The notes under the pieces: generated by a model
The model's database searches: none
Seen by the model: the letters and a program-made list of their open reading frames with translations, nothing else
Told to the model about the DNA's origin: nothing
Part shown: positions 11,001 through 23,900 of the stretch, piece after piece
Numbering within the stretch: the stretch's first letter is position 1
Layout of the letters: every line of letters begins with the position of its first letter
Program-made: the position numbers and the translations under genes
Assembly (NCBI GenBank): GCA_019096065.1
Contig: JAGUCH010000001.1
Location: 6,014,001-6,078,000 of the forward strand
From: Paracyclopina nana
Lineage: Eukaryota; Arthropoda; Copepoda; Cyclopoida; Cyclopettidae
DNA length: 64,000 nt
Direction of reading: 5' to 3'

Positions 11001-14000
11001 CCGCCAGAAAGATTTTGTGAATTTGAGGTGGCTCCGTGGACACTTGGCATTCATAGATGGCCTCATCGTCTGCTTTGGCATGGACAATATCCAAGATCCA
11101 ATCGTCATTCGATCTCCGAATGCTAAATCGGACATCACTCACGTACACAGTTTGGCCAAAAGTGAGTAAAATGGGAACATCTTCGCCTCCACGTCTGCGT
11201 AGCCAAGAGACCTGCAATAAAAAGGATTTGAAAGCTTCTTTTTGCACAAGCTCTTCCAGAGATCATTTAGAGCAAATGTTGCACTCGTTTCAAGGTTGCT
11301 TTCAAAAATGGTGCAATTAGGCCTTGTCTGGTATCCTTAGTTGCTTTTAAAATGACTGTCACTCTGATCGCTACATTAGTGCAAACACGCGCACGGGCTG
11401 TCACTTTCATTGCAATATTACATAGCTCTTTTTAGTACCTAGGACTTCGCTCCTATTGTCTGATTTCAGTGGTCCTCTCCTTTCCTTCAAAAAGGGGGAT
11501 TTTCGTAAAGTCAGCATTGCTAAATCAGCCTTAGGACAACATGGTATACATGCTTATCAGGAGAGCGAAAAATGCTGCTTTCTAAGGCCTAAGGCTGAAT
11601 TATCTGATTTCTTACATAAAGTAAAATGACGCAGTTTTGGCAAAAAATGGCTTAATTAGCAATTTGCTACGTAGCCCTTAAAAGAGCACCTTGCTTTTTA
11701 AAGATGCCCTAAAAACTTTGCAAGTTGAGTAATAGCTATAGAACGTTAAGGAAAGCAGCCAAGAGGATAGAAATACTTATATACTTTGCTCCACGCTTGC
11801 TTAACGTAAGACGAGCGCAGATCAAGCGATCTATGACCGGTCGATTACTACAGGGTCTCAGCTGATTCTTAACAAACAATTGCGGAAAGATTGATGCTTC
11901 TTCGTCCAACGAAACCTATTCCAAACTCGACGCCCAATTTACAGAGTCGTACTCAGTTCTCAGCACTAACTGACGACTCATCAGTCATCATTCGTCACGC
12001 AGTTTGTCAGTTAGAAAAGTGAAGAGAAAGGCAACATTAACGATAAAAGTGCTCTGAATTTTAGTGCTACAGTTGATAATTTTAGACCATCAAGCACAGG
12101 TAAGCCGTCCTGATTTGTTCTCGAAAAAGTTGCCTGAATATTCTGAAAGTTTCCTTCGCAACACTGATGGGTAATAATACCATAGTGATCTGAATATGTC
12201 GAATTATTATTTCCATTAATTTGATCATCTAGTTGTAGTAATTCAATGAAAACTGTCGCCAAAATAGTATGACTAGAGCTGATCTTTCTGATAAAATTGG
12301 TTTTTCTGCTGAGTAGCCAGCAAATATGTCAGCTATCATAGAATGCTAGGTGAAGTGAAAACCCTCGACTTCTACAAATGTTACCTCATTTTATTTGGAA
12401 CTGACGTTTTTGTGCGATGAAGTATGGCTAACAGCTACCCTCTTCGTTGACTTATCGGAATGAGGTGCGTTCAAAACGCGAGCTTCAAAATTTCCAAGTT
12501 GGCTGTAGAAATCGAAGCATTTCCGTCCAGTCATCTTTTTTTCCATGCCTTTTTCATATTACATTTATTCATTTTTAAAAATTGTGAAACGATTGCTCTG
12601 ATGCTCATAAACAGTCTGAACGACTTTTGACAAGGGTGGGCGTTAATTTATGATACTTTGGTAAATGGAGGGGCTACAGGCACCTTGCTACTAGTTTGTC
12701 TTGAACACGAAAATGTATGCCCAGAGAAGTGCAAACATGCAACCATTTATTTTGCTGACATTTGTGGTGAGGCGTTCGATTCCTTGCTAAGAGAAAATGG
12801 ACAAAAATTAATGTGGTCCTTGCTGCAACATCAACTAGAAGAAGCACAATTGATAAATTAAGCTATTAGATGAAGCAAAAACAGCAGCCGCTCACTGAGC
12901 AGCTGTTTAGTTGACAGGTCCTGAATCGTTGCAGTGCGGAAGATAAGCAGGATTTACGCCAACAGTTTCGCGTCATCTAAGAATGATCCACACTGGGAAA
13001 TTGCCATTAAAAACATTAGAGCCGTTGCCCCAATGAAAAAATGGTTTGGTATAGACATACGAGCTCTCAAAAAGAAGTGGGAACTGAAAACTAGAATGAC
13101 AAAAATACAGCGTGAATAAAATAGCAAACTTTTTGCAAGGAAAGTTTCATGATGACAAGAGCTGTTGTTGTATCAAACGGAAAGGCACGAAATTGTCAAA
13201 ACCAGGTAATTATTGCTTTTACCAAGCCTTTGCGAAAATAGACTCTTTGGCTTTTGAAAAGTTGCTTGTTGGCCTTTTTGCTCGCGGGACACAAAGAGAA
13301 TATCTGAGTAGAAGGCCAGGAAGGCCAAAAAACCACTGGCAAAAAATTACACCTATACTCCTCCTACCATAATTCTTGGGTGTCTTCATTTGCTAAGAGG
13401 AACTTTATCCTTAACTGCAAAGAAGAGCAAGTAGGCTTTGAATTTGTCTTTGAGCTAGCTTTCACAATGAGATTGTTTTGTTTCTCACCGAGACCACCTT
13501 TATATATTATTCAGAGATTCAATTGGAAAAAGTTTCATTGAATATCAATAAGTACACATATTGGTATTTGCAAGTTTTGAGAAGCAATTTCAGACTTTTT
13601 GTAGAATATCAAAGTCTCCGTTCCACACGATTGCAATTTTGATGTAAGCTGCTGGTTCCGCAAATAATCCACGATACATCCAAAAGTCAATTACAAAAGC
13701 CTATCTCGCCAAAATGGTTTATTGCTTCAAGGCTTCATTGCTGACAGCCGCTTTATTCCTAGGAAGCGACAATTGAGAAAAATGAAAACCCTGCTCTGTT
13801 GAATGCGTAAACTGTGTAGGTAAGCTAGACAATATTAAAAGAGCAAATATCAGTGCAGTAAGCTGCTGCAGTTCTCCCAAGGGATGAAGATGCCGTTCTT
13901 AAACGAAACTTTCACTGAGAGTATCTCGAACGATGCGCTTGATAGATAACTATCATTTGAGGCTAAGGAAGTGCACAGTGAAAAATGGGTCATCGAAGAG

Positions 14001-17000
14001 CACTTCTTCGTAACTAGGCCTTACTCGCCCTTCAAAGGATATGTTGACAGTGCTTTTCTTGCGCTTTAGATAAGTTGCGTTCCCGAGAAAACTACGCGAG
14101 GGTTTATTAATCAATACCAGATTTGCTCGTTTTTCCACCCACAGTCTCTGTACAAACTTTATGAGACAGTTTTGCAAATGCAAGTGCCCCACAGTGACAT
14201 TTTGCAGCACAATGAAGAAATGGACTCATACGAAATTATGAGCCGAGTTGTGCAATGATTCGTTTAGCTGCGCCAAAGTGCAGCAAAAAATGGGGGTTCT
14301 CCCAAGAATTTTGCAAAAAAAGCAGCAAAGCACGTTCCCTCAAAGTTATATAATAATCTGCGAGATTGGCCAGAGTGACGTCATCGTTATAAGCTTTTTT
14401 TAAGGGCTAAATCGTCTGGCAAGACCTATAAGTGGAGTGCATTTCATCTCGCAATGCTATAAAGTAAGGCCATGAAATTGTCATTTATGGTGCTCAGATG
14501 CTCTTTGTCACCTAAAATGGCTTCCTTGGGAGCGCAAAACGAAACGAGGCAATGGGCAAACCGCAATAATAGTGATGTTTCCTTCCGCAGAGCAGCTAGC
14601 TCCTACATAAGGAAAACAAAAAAAACTTTTTAGGCCTGTTTTCCTGCCTAAGCAAATTACCATTATTACAGTTGGCAGAATTTCTATAGCACCACCCTGC
14701 TGGTACATTACGAAACTTTGAACTCCTTTCAGCTTTCTGCATCGTCATCGAATCACAAATTCACGACGTTAGGCAAACAAGCGCAGCATAGTTGCCCGTG
14801 TTAGACATGCAGATATAGTAAAAAAGTTTCTCCAATTGCAAAAATAATAGTAGGCGGCTATCAAAGGGAGCGAAATCGTCTTACTGTTTTGTCTTGAAGA
14901 TTTCTGACCACACAATGGAGGCTCACTGGCGATCCTAGCTGTGCAGTCACATTGAGGGGGTTGACAGGTGCCAAAATTCGAGGCAAATTTGGCGATGTTG
15001 TCACAGGCGGCTCGGGTGACAGGTGATAGTCAATATATTCTGCAAAAGACACCAAGCTTATTGGATAGAAAATGGGACTGTCAAGTTCGCGTGCGAAATC
15101 CTAATTTGCTTCCATCAAATTCCCGATTCTACGTTTTATCGTGCGCGACCAAGTGCGCACATACGCAGGCTCTTGCCGCCAACTTTGAAGGCCAAGGCTG
15201 CTTTTAAGGAGATTGGCCAGCTAATAATAATAATAATAGAAAAGAGCCCATGTTTACGACAAGATCATACATATAAATAAAATGCATTTATTGCACTGCT
15301 GTTGATAGCTTGTGGGCGGGCTTTTTATAGCGAATTTTTTGCTAATTTAGCTGCTCCTTCTAAATGGCTTTTCTCTGTGGGGGATGCCATTTTGTTGCCG
15401 CAATGAATTGCATTTTCTGTTGCGGAAGAAGATTTCTGGCGCCATTTAGCTGCCGAGATGGCCATGAAAAGGCCAATGTCAAGGACTGTTGATTCCTCAC
15501 CTGGATAGCTGGTGCTCGGAGGACTCGAATATTCATACCAGTAGTTCTTTTGAAACCTCGGAAATTGGTTTCCAAACGATGCTGCAAAGGATTAAAGTAA
15601 GAGATATGAGCAAATATATGTAGGGCAGATGGATCCGCATCATATCTGCACTAGACAAGGCGTGTGGCCCACTTAGGTCAGCTGATGGTCTAGATTTATT
15701 ATGGTGAATCTTCATTCTGCGATTAGGCTAAACAGGCACTTGAGAGTAGCGAAACCCGATAATTTAGACACGCGATCGGTAAATTTCAGATTTGCAGACG
15801 TCCTCTTTTCGAGGCAGCTTTCTCGTCAAGCTTGTGTGAAAGGCGTGCCTTTGATTTATACAGAGACCTCCTATAAAAACTTCAAGTGTTTGTATTGGCC
15901 TCAGACATGCATCAAGCCTGCATTGTCCTGGAGAATGACAAAACATCTGATCGATGAGGCACGCCTGCACGCTGCCAAACTTTACTCTAGGTCTGGCTGA
16001 TAACTATAACCTCAGCCACTCATTGTGATAAATTGGGTGGCTGCTGCTGCTATGCTTAGAGCTACTGAGAAAATCGAAATGTAATGACTTCATGCACACC
16101 CATAATGAGAGGAGGTGATGACAAATAGCTCTGAAAATCATTTTTCCAGCGATGCACGTCCAGCTTTATTCTTAAGAGCTACGCGAAGAAGAAGAAAAAA
16201 TGCTTTTCAAGGATCCACCTCGAGAAATGCCACGCAGTGTTATAAAAGGCTTTCCTAGTGTTATTTTTCAAGTGTCTAGCAGTAGAGCCAACTTCGCAAA
16301 AATACATTCTATAACCGGATATCTTGCTATCATGCCTCTTATGATGACCTTCTATTAATCTTTTTTAGTTGGCAGAGCCATAGTCTTGTTAGAAGGTTTT
16401 CTTCGTAGCAGCAGAAATTCATTTTCGAGGATAATCTGATTTCCCAAATTCAATTCTTATGCTCAAATGAGAGGGGAGCTGCATCAATTATCTGGTGCGG
16501 TGGAAAACTCTCCAGATATTACGTAAAATGAATGAAAAGCACCGTCAGCGCAGGGCCATCCACTATGACAATTCTAGACGGAAGTATGCAAGTTAATTCA
16601 CTAAACTTATTTTAGTTCTTTCGTCATTTGTGCGGTGGCGCTTATGCTGCTTGCTTCAATGAAAAAGCGGGAAATTCAAATTTTGATTTTAGCGCCAATT
16701 TTTTAGTGCTCGAGTGGGAGGAGCCTGTTAATCAGCTTTACCAGACATGTAATTTTTACTTCAAGAATTGCTTAAATATGGCGTTTTCTATCATCTGACA
16801 GCTTTTTCGTGAAACTCACGATTCATAGAACTCTACTTTTTTCGTCAGAAGCCCTTCCATAGCATAGTCAGATGAAGTGTAGAAGTACAGCTGAGATAAG
16901 GGGTCACCTTACATTATAGATCATCTTGCGTCAGCGCTTTTCTTTCACCCATTATAATTTTATTCTGTTTCAAAATAATGAGATATTGTTGATTGGGCCC

Positions 17001-20000
17001 CAAATCAGCTATTCTTTTTGTATAGAAATTATCTTTAAAAAAGCATCGTCATAGGTTTCGCATGATCTTTGAACCAATCGAACATACGTGATCAGCGACA
17101 TACGTATATAGCGGATTTTTTTGCCTCTTTTAAGATCTAGAGTTGTCTTGGAAGCGTGATATTCATTTTTGCCTTTGTGCCTGACGGTGTTATGCATATC
17201 ATAGACCATGACTTATTGCACTTTAGTGTGAAATACTGCTGCTGCTAGTGCGACAGGCGTTATTTTTTTCTACTCAATAGTTTGCTAAACCCGGAAACGT
17301 GCCAAAGAAGGTGTTACAAAGCGCTATTGTTTTTCGCACAACAAATCCTTCCTTACTACAATGGCGCGTTATAGAGCATTCCACTAAGGTATATGCTAGT
17401 GCCATAAAGAAGGACCAGGAGAGTTGTAGTTGGCAGCTTTCAGGTCAGTGATTAGAGTTCCGTTCTGCTTGTCATTCTTCATTACCTCCATAATAAAGTG
17501 GCAAGTCTTTCACACCTTGTCATCCTTGCATAACTTTCACGACACTTTTAGGTCAAGTTTTTTTTGCTGCACCGCGATGCATCATGTGGCAGAGCCTAGA
17601 AAAACACATCTCGTGTCGCCGCCCTGTTGTATTACTGTATCCAGTGCTGCCTTTGAAGGAGTCTGTCAAGAACACAGTAGGATTGTAGGATTTTCCCCTT
17701 TTTATGCAGTCCAAAAAAGGGCTATGATTCTCTCTCGACTGCTGTTGGTGCTGTTGCACTGTGTCTAACATGCAAGAAGTAACTGGAAAAGCTGCGAAAA
17801 CGTGCCTAGTATCGGAATAGATCTCAAGCACCAGTGGAGGACGATTTATGGCGGTGCATGCACTCAGTGACAAATTCAAAAAGAAACACTCCAAGAGAAA
17901 ATTGGCCAATGCAACATATAAACATACAGTCGTAGCAGAGCAAACGCAGAAAAAAAATGAATTTTTGCCAACTTTTCTTGCGATCGATATGGCAGCCTTC
18001 AACTGTTCTGCATAAATGAAATAAATGCTACAGCTTCAGCCAAACTAGAAATTTTTCACTTTCTATTTTGCATTTGGTGATTTCCATTTTTGACTTGGAT
18101 GGGGGATTTGATAAGCACGTTTCGCTATTTATGGGCTGGCGCAAATTAGGCAACGGCCTTGCGAAGCCATTGAGATCGCTTTTAGGGGGAGAATGTGTAA
18201 CTTTTTAGCGAGGCAGCGGATGCAACAACTTCTGAAGGATGCATTCACTAGGGCCCATTTCCAAAGCTTCCTTTGTATCAAGAGCTTTCCACCTCCCCCT
18301 TTTTGCCAAATTAGCTAAAATTCACGTGTACCGTGGCTTGTTGAAGCAGAAGTTCTTTTAAAAAGTTGAGTTTGTTAGCAAGATGAGTTTCAGGTAAGCA
18401 TATTGCATGCCTATGTTGTTGGAAGGATGGTGATGGGAGAAGAACAAGCAAAAGTTGTCCTAATTTTGCTTACATAACAATCCAACCATGGCCTGGCTGC
18501 TAACTTTAAGAGAGCTCTAGCTGTATACCAGTCTACTGTACATTCTGATTCAGAGAATTTCTCATAGGTTTTTAAAAATGGACTTTTCGGCCATTGACCC
18601 CTCAGTAACAACACGCAAAATGTTTGCCCCCCCCCCACCTCGAATTTTCTGAGGCCTTTGACACCTTGCTTTTTGTGGCGGGTTTTTTTGACACGCTTAT
18701 GATCCGCTCGCTTTCGCTTCATGATGCTGTTTGATCTAGTGGTAGCCTATCTCATGCATTATTCTAATTGCTCGACATATGTGGAAAGGCTGTGTGCAGT
18801 TGTGGATTATTTGGATAATTTGATGAGCTTTTGATGCTGACCCCCCCACCCGACCAGAGTCTGGAAACCGAACCTCTTCTTTGAAGTTGAGTTCTTGAAA
18901 GTGCATGCTCGCTGTCAGGATCAGTTTTAAAGTTAACTGAAAAATGACCTCAATTCTCAACAGCCTCTTTCCGGTCCTTTGGGCAAGCACAAAATGGCCT
19001 TTCTCCTTCCATTAGTCATTATCAACTTTTCGTTCTCCCCTCAATACCAGCAGCAAGTTTTCAAACTCAACACTATTATAAAGCGTTATTTTCCAAGAAT
19101 GCTCCACATACCTTCAGTGCTAGGAGCTGTGGTATAAGGTAATAGCTAATAGAGTTAGTCTCTTCCACCCTTGAAAGTCCCGAAAAAAGGTCAAAAGTTA
19201 GGCTAAACTTGGCCATAAACTGCAATCTGTGCATGCTTGCGAGCCACTGCTCTTTCCCCTCTCAAGGTTTTACTGAAACGAATTTGCATATGAAGACGAA
19301 TTTCGACCAGCCAGCTGAAAATGCATTATGCAGTTCAAGAAGAGAAATAATTTCAGAACTATTAGTCTTCTAAATGCACTATTAATCTTTTTATTCATTG
19401 TTGAAAAATGTCTTTTTTCTAGTTTGGGCCATCTTGCGTGCGTGCTGACAGGCTCTCACTTAAAAAAATCTACTTGGTTCTAGAGTTTGTAGCATGATTG
19501 AGACCATGCTCTTTTTTTATCTTGCGCGGATAAATCAATTTCTCAATTTGCACATTGAATGGGATCTAAAAATGCACTTTTCACATGGCTGCTCGCTTTA
19601 TTGACTCATATAGTTCCTTGAAGCCTTTTTATTTTGCTTTTTATTCGGGCTCTCCTTTCAACTATACAGCAGTAGTAGTAGTATTCCTCGTGATGTTCTC
19701 ATTAGTATGCTAATTTTTCAAGGCTTGTGAAAATTAGCCACATTTTAAAAGTGAAGTGGAGCCTTACAGAAACTTTCTACGAGCTATCCTGTTGACAGAT
19801 GTGTTCAGCAGAATCTCAGACTTTATTGCTCACTCGCATGACTTTCGAAGATTTCCAGAAAAAAAAAACCGACACGACTTGATACATTTGTAGTGGCACG
19901 AGTAACAATGCCATCAAAATTGCACAAGTTTCTTTGAGCTTTACTGCTTTATGCTATGGTATAATATCCACAAAAAGTGGATGCACAAGATAAACCGGGA

Positions 20001-20467
20001 TGGCTAGCGTGGTGTGTGTTGAAATTGCACAACTGAACCAGCTAATTTAGTCGAAAAGTCATTTCAAAGTTTTCCACACTTACTGCACAGCACATTTGTT
20101 TGCATGATCACGTTGTCTTCCTTTTTTTGACATAGAATACTTTCACTCTCGGTCTGTTTGTTGCAGCCAAAAAATAAACAAAACAAAAACTTTGCATACT
20201 GCATTCTGCTATGCATTGCCATCACTGTGTAAACTGGCCTCTGTGGGCTGCTACGCTAAAAGAGGCAGTCAAACTTTTAAAAGTGGCGTAAAATGAAAAG
20301 CATACGGGCTCAAGAGGAGGTGACATGTAGAGTTAAACTGTACTTTTTAAAGGCCTTCTTCAAGGCTGAATGCCATATCTTGATCGAATTGACTTACCCT
20401 TTGAATTGCCTTTTTTAGAGGTGGCCAGGACCAAAATTACCAGCAGGATAGGGTTCACTTTTGTCAT
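8055..20467 (-). CDS. Dpr-like two-immunoglobulin cell-surface protein (last exon not found)
   Basis: Six minus-strand exons join in phase: 20398-20467 (start and signal peptide MTKVNPILLVILVLATS), 15501-15581, 14885-15039, 10995-11211, 9879-10062 and 8055-8191. They give 281 residues plus one nucleotide. Ig1 runs from NVTAQLGSPVSLHC through VSWLRRR, DVRFSIRRSNDDW and DEAIYECQVSTEPP. This is the Dpr signature: VSWIR..., SDxRF, DDWxLxI, YECQVSTEP. Ig2 has LEVMCQV, IIEWRQG and HSGVYTCAVSD, ending LHIID, like the VHVINGE of Dpr proteins. Dpr proteins bind DIP partners in trans and guide synaptic choice in insects; nematode ZIG-8 is related. The C-terminal exon (GPI signal or tail) is missing from the model. 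Exon 1 also has the phase-1 end expected for the next exon. Long introns are normal for the family. Alternatives are other IgLON-like proteins; Dpr is favoured. Confidence 0.85.
8587..8965. mobile_element. 379-bp fold-back (TIR) element, non-autonomous DNA transposon
   Basis: Two inverted arms of about 160 bp (8587-8746 and 8804-8965), nearly identical, flank a 57-bp centre. Termini are GGGCGGTCTCATATTCG and its complement, flanked on both sides by TA (8585-8586 and 8966-8967), fitting a TA target duplication as in Tc1/mariner-like MITEs. The arms carry GGTAGGTAGG/GGGTAGGCAGGT-type repeats. It encodes nothing and lies in an intron of the dpr-like gene. Family assignment rests only on ends and TSD. 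Confidence 0.85.
20398..20467 (-). other. Signal-peptide exon of the dpr-like gene
   Basis: ATG at 20467 opens a 23-codon exon with a hydrophobic core (PILLVILVLA) and a consensus donor (G|GTAAGTC) after one extra nucleotide. The downstream exon at 15581 starts with the two nucleotides that complete the codon. The exon is 4.8 kb from the next one and was found from splice and phase logic, so it is likely but not proven. Confidence 0.7.
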
Positions 20468-20926
20468 TTCTGGTTGTTTCACTCAGAATGGTGAGAAATA
20501 ATCAACTTTTCTCCAAGGCAACACCGCCACCATCATTATGGCTCCTGCAAAAAAATTAAGGTTCACATGGTGGCAAAAACGATAAGAATGAGGCAGCTGT
20601 TGGAGGGTTGTGATCACATGGTAGTAAAACCAGCTGGAAATAGTTGCCCTTGCTTTGGAATTGTGGCTTTTGTTGTGTTACGTGTAACTCAACTCGTATT
20701 TGTCTCAATTAATTGGATTGTCTCTTCTTTTGTAGTCTAGATGGATCAGCGTATAGCTTATGTCAAGTATGTGCATTAATGGAAAGAAAGGGGAAAATTC
20801 TTGCACTTTCATGCGCAAACTTGCACCCTTTCTCCCCCTCAAAATGCAAGCACAACAAGAAATTGGTTATAAGGCTCCGCAAAGCACTACAGTCAAAATG
20901 TAAGATATGTTTATTGACATTGTCAA

Positions 20927-20947
20927 CTCTCTCTCTCTCTCTCTCTC
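20927..20947. repeat. (CT)n microsatellite
   Basis: An uninterrupted CT dinucleotide run of about ten units upstream of the dpr-like signal-peptide exon. Confidence 0.9.
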
Positions 20948-23900
20948 GGATTGTAAAAAGTAGTTCCAGCAAAAAAAGGACACCGCATTCAGCTGTTATT
21001 CTCCTTCATTTTCTTCTGTAAAATCGTAAACACAACCAACATAGGCTATATGCCAATGGTACTATTCATACTATGGAGATCATGTAAGCAATACTTCCTA
21101 CTAATAAACTAACGACACCTCCTCTGTGACCCAAATACGTCAACGGGCTTGGTTGTGTTGCAGTAAGATCAGCCATGAAAATCATAACACATGAGCCAAT
21201 TTGCCACCATAATTCTTCACAAGTATCTATGGTAAAATCTGGCTTGAGGATTATTTTTATTGTTCGTATTTGTTTTGACTTTTTTTTGAGAGCGTTGCCA
21301 GATTTGTTTGCTCAGTACTTGCCAAATTATGGCTTTTATAGCCAACTTTAAAGGTTTTTGAAGCTACAGGGAACTCAAACAAGGCCACTTAGGCCCTGGT
21401 CAGCTCATAACATCGGTCGCAGTTATGAGAGCGTAATATCGTTTGCTGTTATGCTCAAACCAGCGATCAGCTTAAACTATTTTGGCTGTTGCTATGAGAA
21501 CATTGAAAATGCTATTTTTGTGCTTTTTGGCCACTTTTTAAAATCACAAATATGCATTCTAGCCGAAGTTTTCATCATAATTAGAAAAATCAATTTTTTC
21601 ACTATCTCAAATCATTAAATCAAGTCCTAATATGGTAGAGAGGTTTGGTTAATTTGACTTGAATTCTTCCGACCAGCCCTAATTTCACTGTAGTTATGAG
21701 AATGAGCTGACTGCTTGTAATTTTAGCGTAGTTACAAACATCAGCCGTTGTTTTGCTGATAATTTCCCTTCTGTTTAGAGCAGGTGATACAGGCCTTTTT
21801 ATCCACTTAGAGGTGAATGTGCTATTGGCCGAGGAACATTGTGCACTTAGGTATTCTTTTAGCATTTGGACAAATCGAACCCTTTTTAGGAGAAGCATCA
21901 TCTGTGAAGTGTGTACGTAGGCCTTTTACAGATAGTTTCTATCATCATCACTAGCCGTGGATGGACACCATTTGTGTACCAACCATCATCACACACCACA
22001 CTAGACTTGCCTTGAACCAAAATGGTCTCTCAATATCTGACCTTGTCCTTTTGTTAGTGGATTGCAGCTCTTGGCTTGGATAAGTATCCATACTTTCCTG
22101 TAAAAGTCACTCTGCTGGTGTTACTGGCAGGAATAAAAATTATCTTTTTTTAGTTTGCCAATTTCTTGCATAATTCCAATGAATCATGCTAAAAATGAGG
22201 AAAAAGCAATATACATTTCTTGAAGGCTTCTAGGAGCATAAAACGTTCTAGCATGGGTCTATCTCGGGATTATTTACTAAGTGGTTTACTATGCAAGGAG
22301 TATGCTTTCAAAAAGAGAACTTTGCTGTTGAGCAACATCTGCAATTAAGAGCCGTAACGTGAAAACAGATGCTTTATGCCCGAGCTATTATATTCTGACA
22401 GCCCTCATGAGAACTAGACCAAAATTAGGGCCATGATAACGTTTCCTACAACAATTTCGGTACAGTACACTTTCAGCGTTCACGGGCTAATGTAATCAAA
22501 CCAGTGGAGTTTTTACATGAAGCATAATATCCTCATTTAGAGAAAATCTTTGAGAAGATAAATGGTATAGGTAGAATGAAAAACCCGCAGCATAATAAGC
22601 CATAATTTAGTCGTTTGCAATAAATCTAAAATTGGGGCCAGAATTAGACCATGCATGCCTGAGTGGAGGGACTAGAAGCTTATTCATAGCCAACTCTGAG
22701 AAAAGAACACTGGAAAGTTGGCATTCTTGTCAACCTACTGTAATAAAAGGGGCATTGAAGGTGTAAGAAAATGGCTAAAAAACTCTGACACAGTAAGCAG
22801 GCCTGGGCTCAAGGGGGAAGTTTGCCCCAGAGACCATTTATTGAGAAGTGATCAGGATTAATGATCTGTTATTGTTGGCACACAATCTCAGCCAGTTGTG
22901 TAGTATGTACCAGTGCTCGACTAACAATAGCAGTTGTATTCACGATATGCCCAATTTTTTCCTCCTTAATAACAGCATGCTGAAGCATTAGCAACCAACT
23001 GCATGAAGATTCGTTATGAATTGTGTTGCAGCCTTTAAAATTGGCACACATTAAATGACCCCTTTGTGATGGCACAAACCAAGTCGAGGCCTCAAAGGGC
23101 CTAGAGGTCGACTGAAACATAGGAATATCAGTGAAGAGCATAAATGGTTGCAGAGTTGCAACTGCATTTTGGGCTCTTTGATGATTAATGGCAACTCTAT
23201 CGATAGGCCAATAAAATAGCTTCTTATACCTTCGTAGTATATGTGCAAGGCTTCTGGGGCTTTCATGCACCGTTAAAGTTTGCTCTTTCGCCTAACATTC
23301 CGTCATGCTCGATCATTGAAGCATGCTTATTCATGTAATACGCATTACGGCTATTAAACCTAGAGGTCGCACTAGGAGAAACCTCACAACATTAAGACGC
23401 GAGCAATAATAAGAATAATGTTAACACTTTTGCTTTCAATATATATGCTATTATTTCTTTCCTCGTCGGCTAGAGTATTAGTACTGGCAAGTTTTCGTGT
23501 TCTGTGATTCCATCAGATAGGTGTTTTATGTCCTAGTACACCACGTAGATTGGAAATCGATGGATAAGTCGTTTATTTAGCATCAGTGTCAGGTTTGCTG
23601 CAAGCATTCTCCAATACCAGTCAAACTAGCATAACGCTGCTTTTAACTAGCCCCGGAACGGAGCAGGAAGTCTCTCTGTATTTTGAAGTAGATGCTTTTG
23701 CTCAATCATGAAAAAACAAACACATGGGGTTTTCGGAAAAAACTTTAGCAAACTACTTTATAAGGCAACACAAAACTTGCATTAGACTAGTCAAGAGCAT
23801 TTGTTTACGTGCTCTTCTGCTTAGCTCAGTAAACGGAGATTTTTTTTCTGCTATGGCACGGAATTTGAAAGAAGCATGTGTTGTCTCCGATCCGAAGAAC

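Noticed and set aside
17430-18002. Overlapping ORFs of 112 and 149 codons on both strands
   Set aside because: Both are in a dpr intron, overlap each other and show no domain, signal-peptide logic or splice context.
18627-18850. Two C-runs (8-13 nt) close together
   Set aside because: Simple low-complexity runs with no associated structure or gene.
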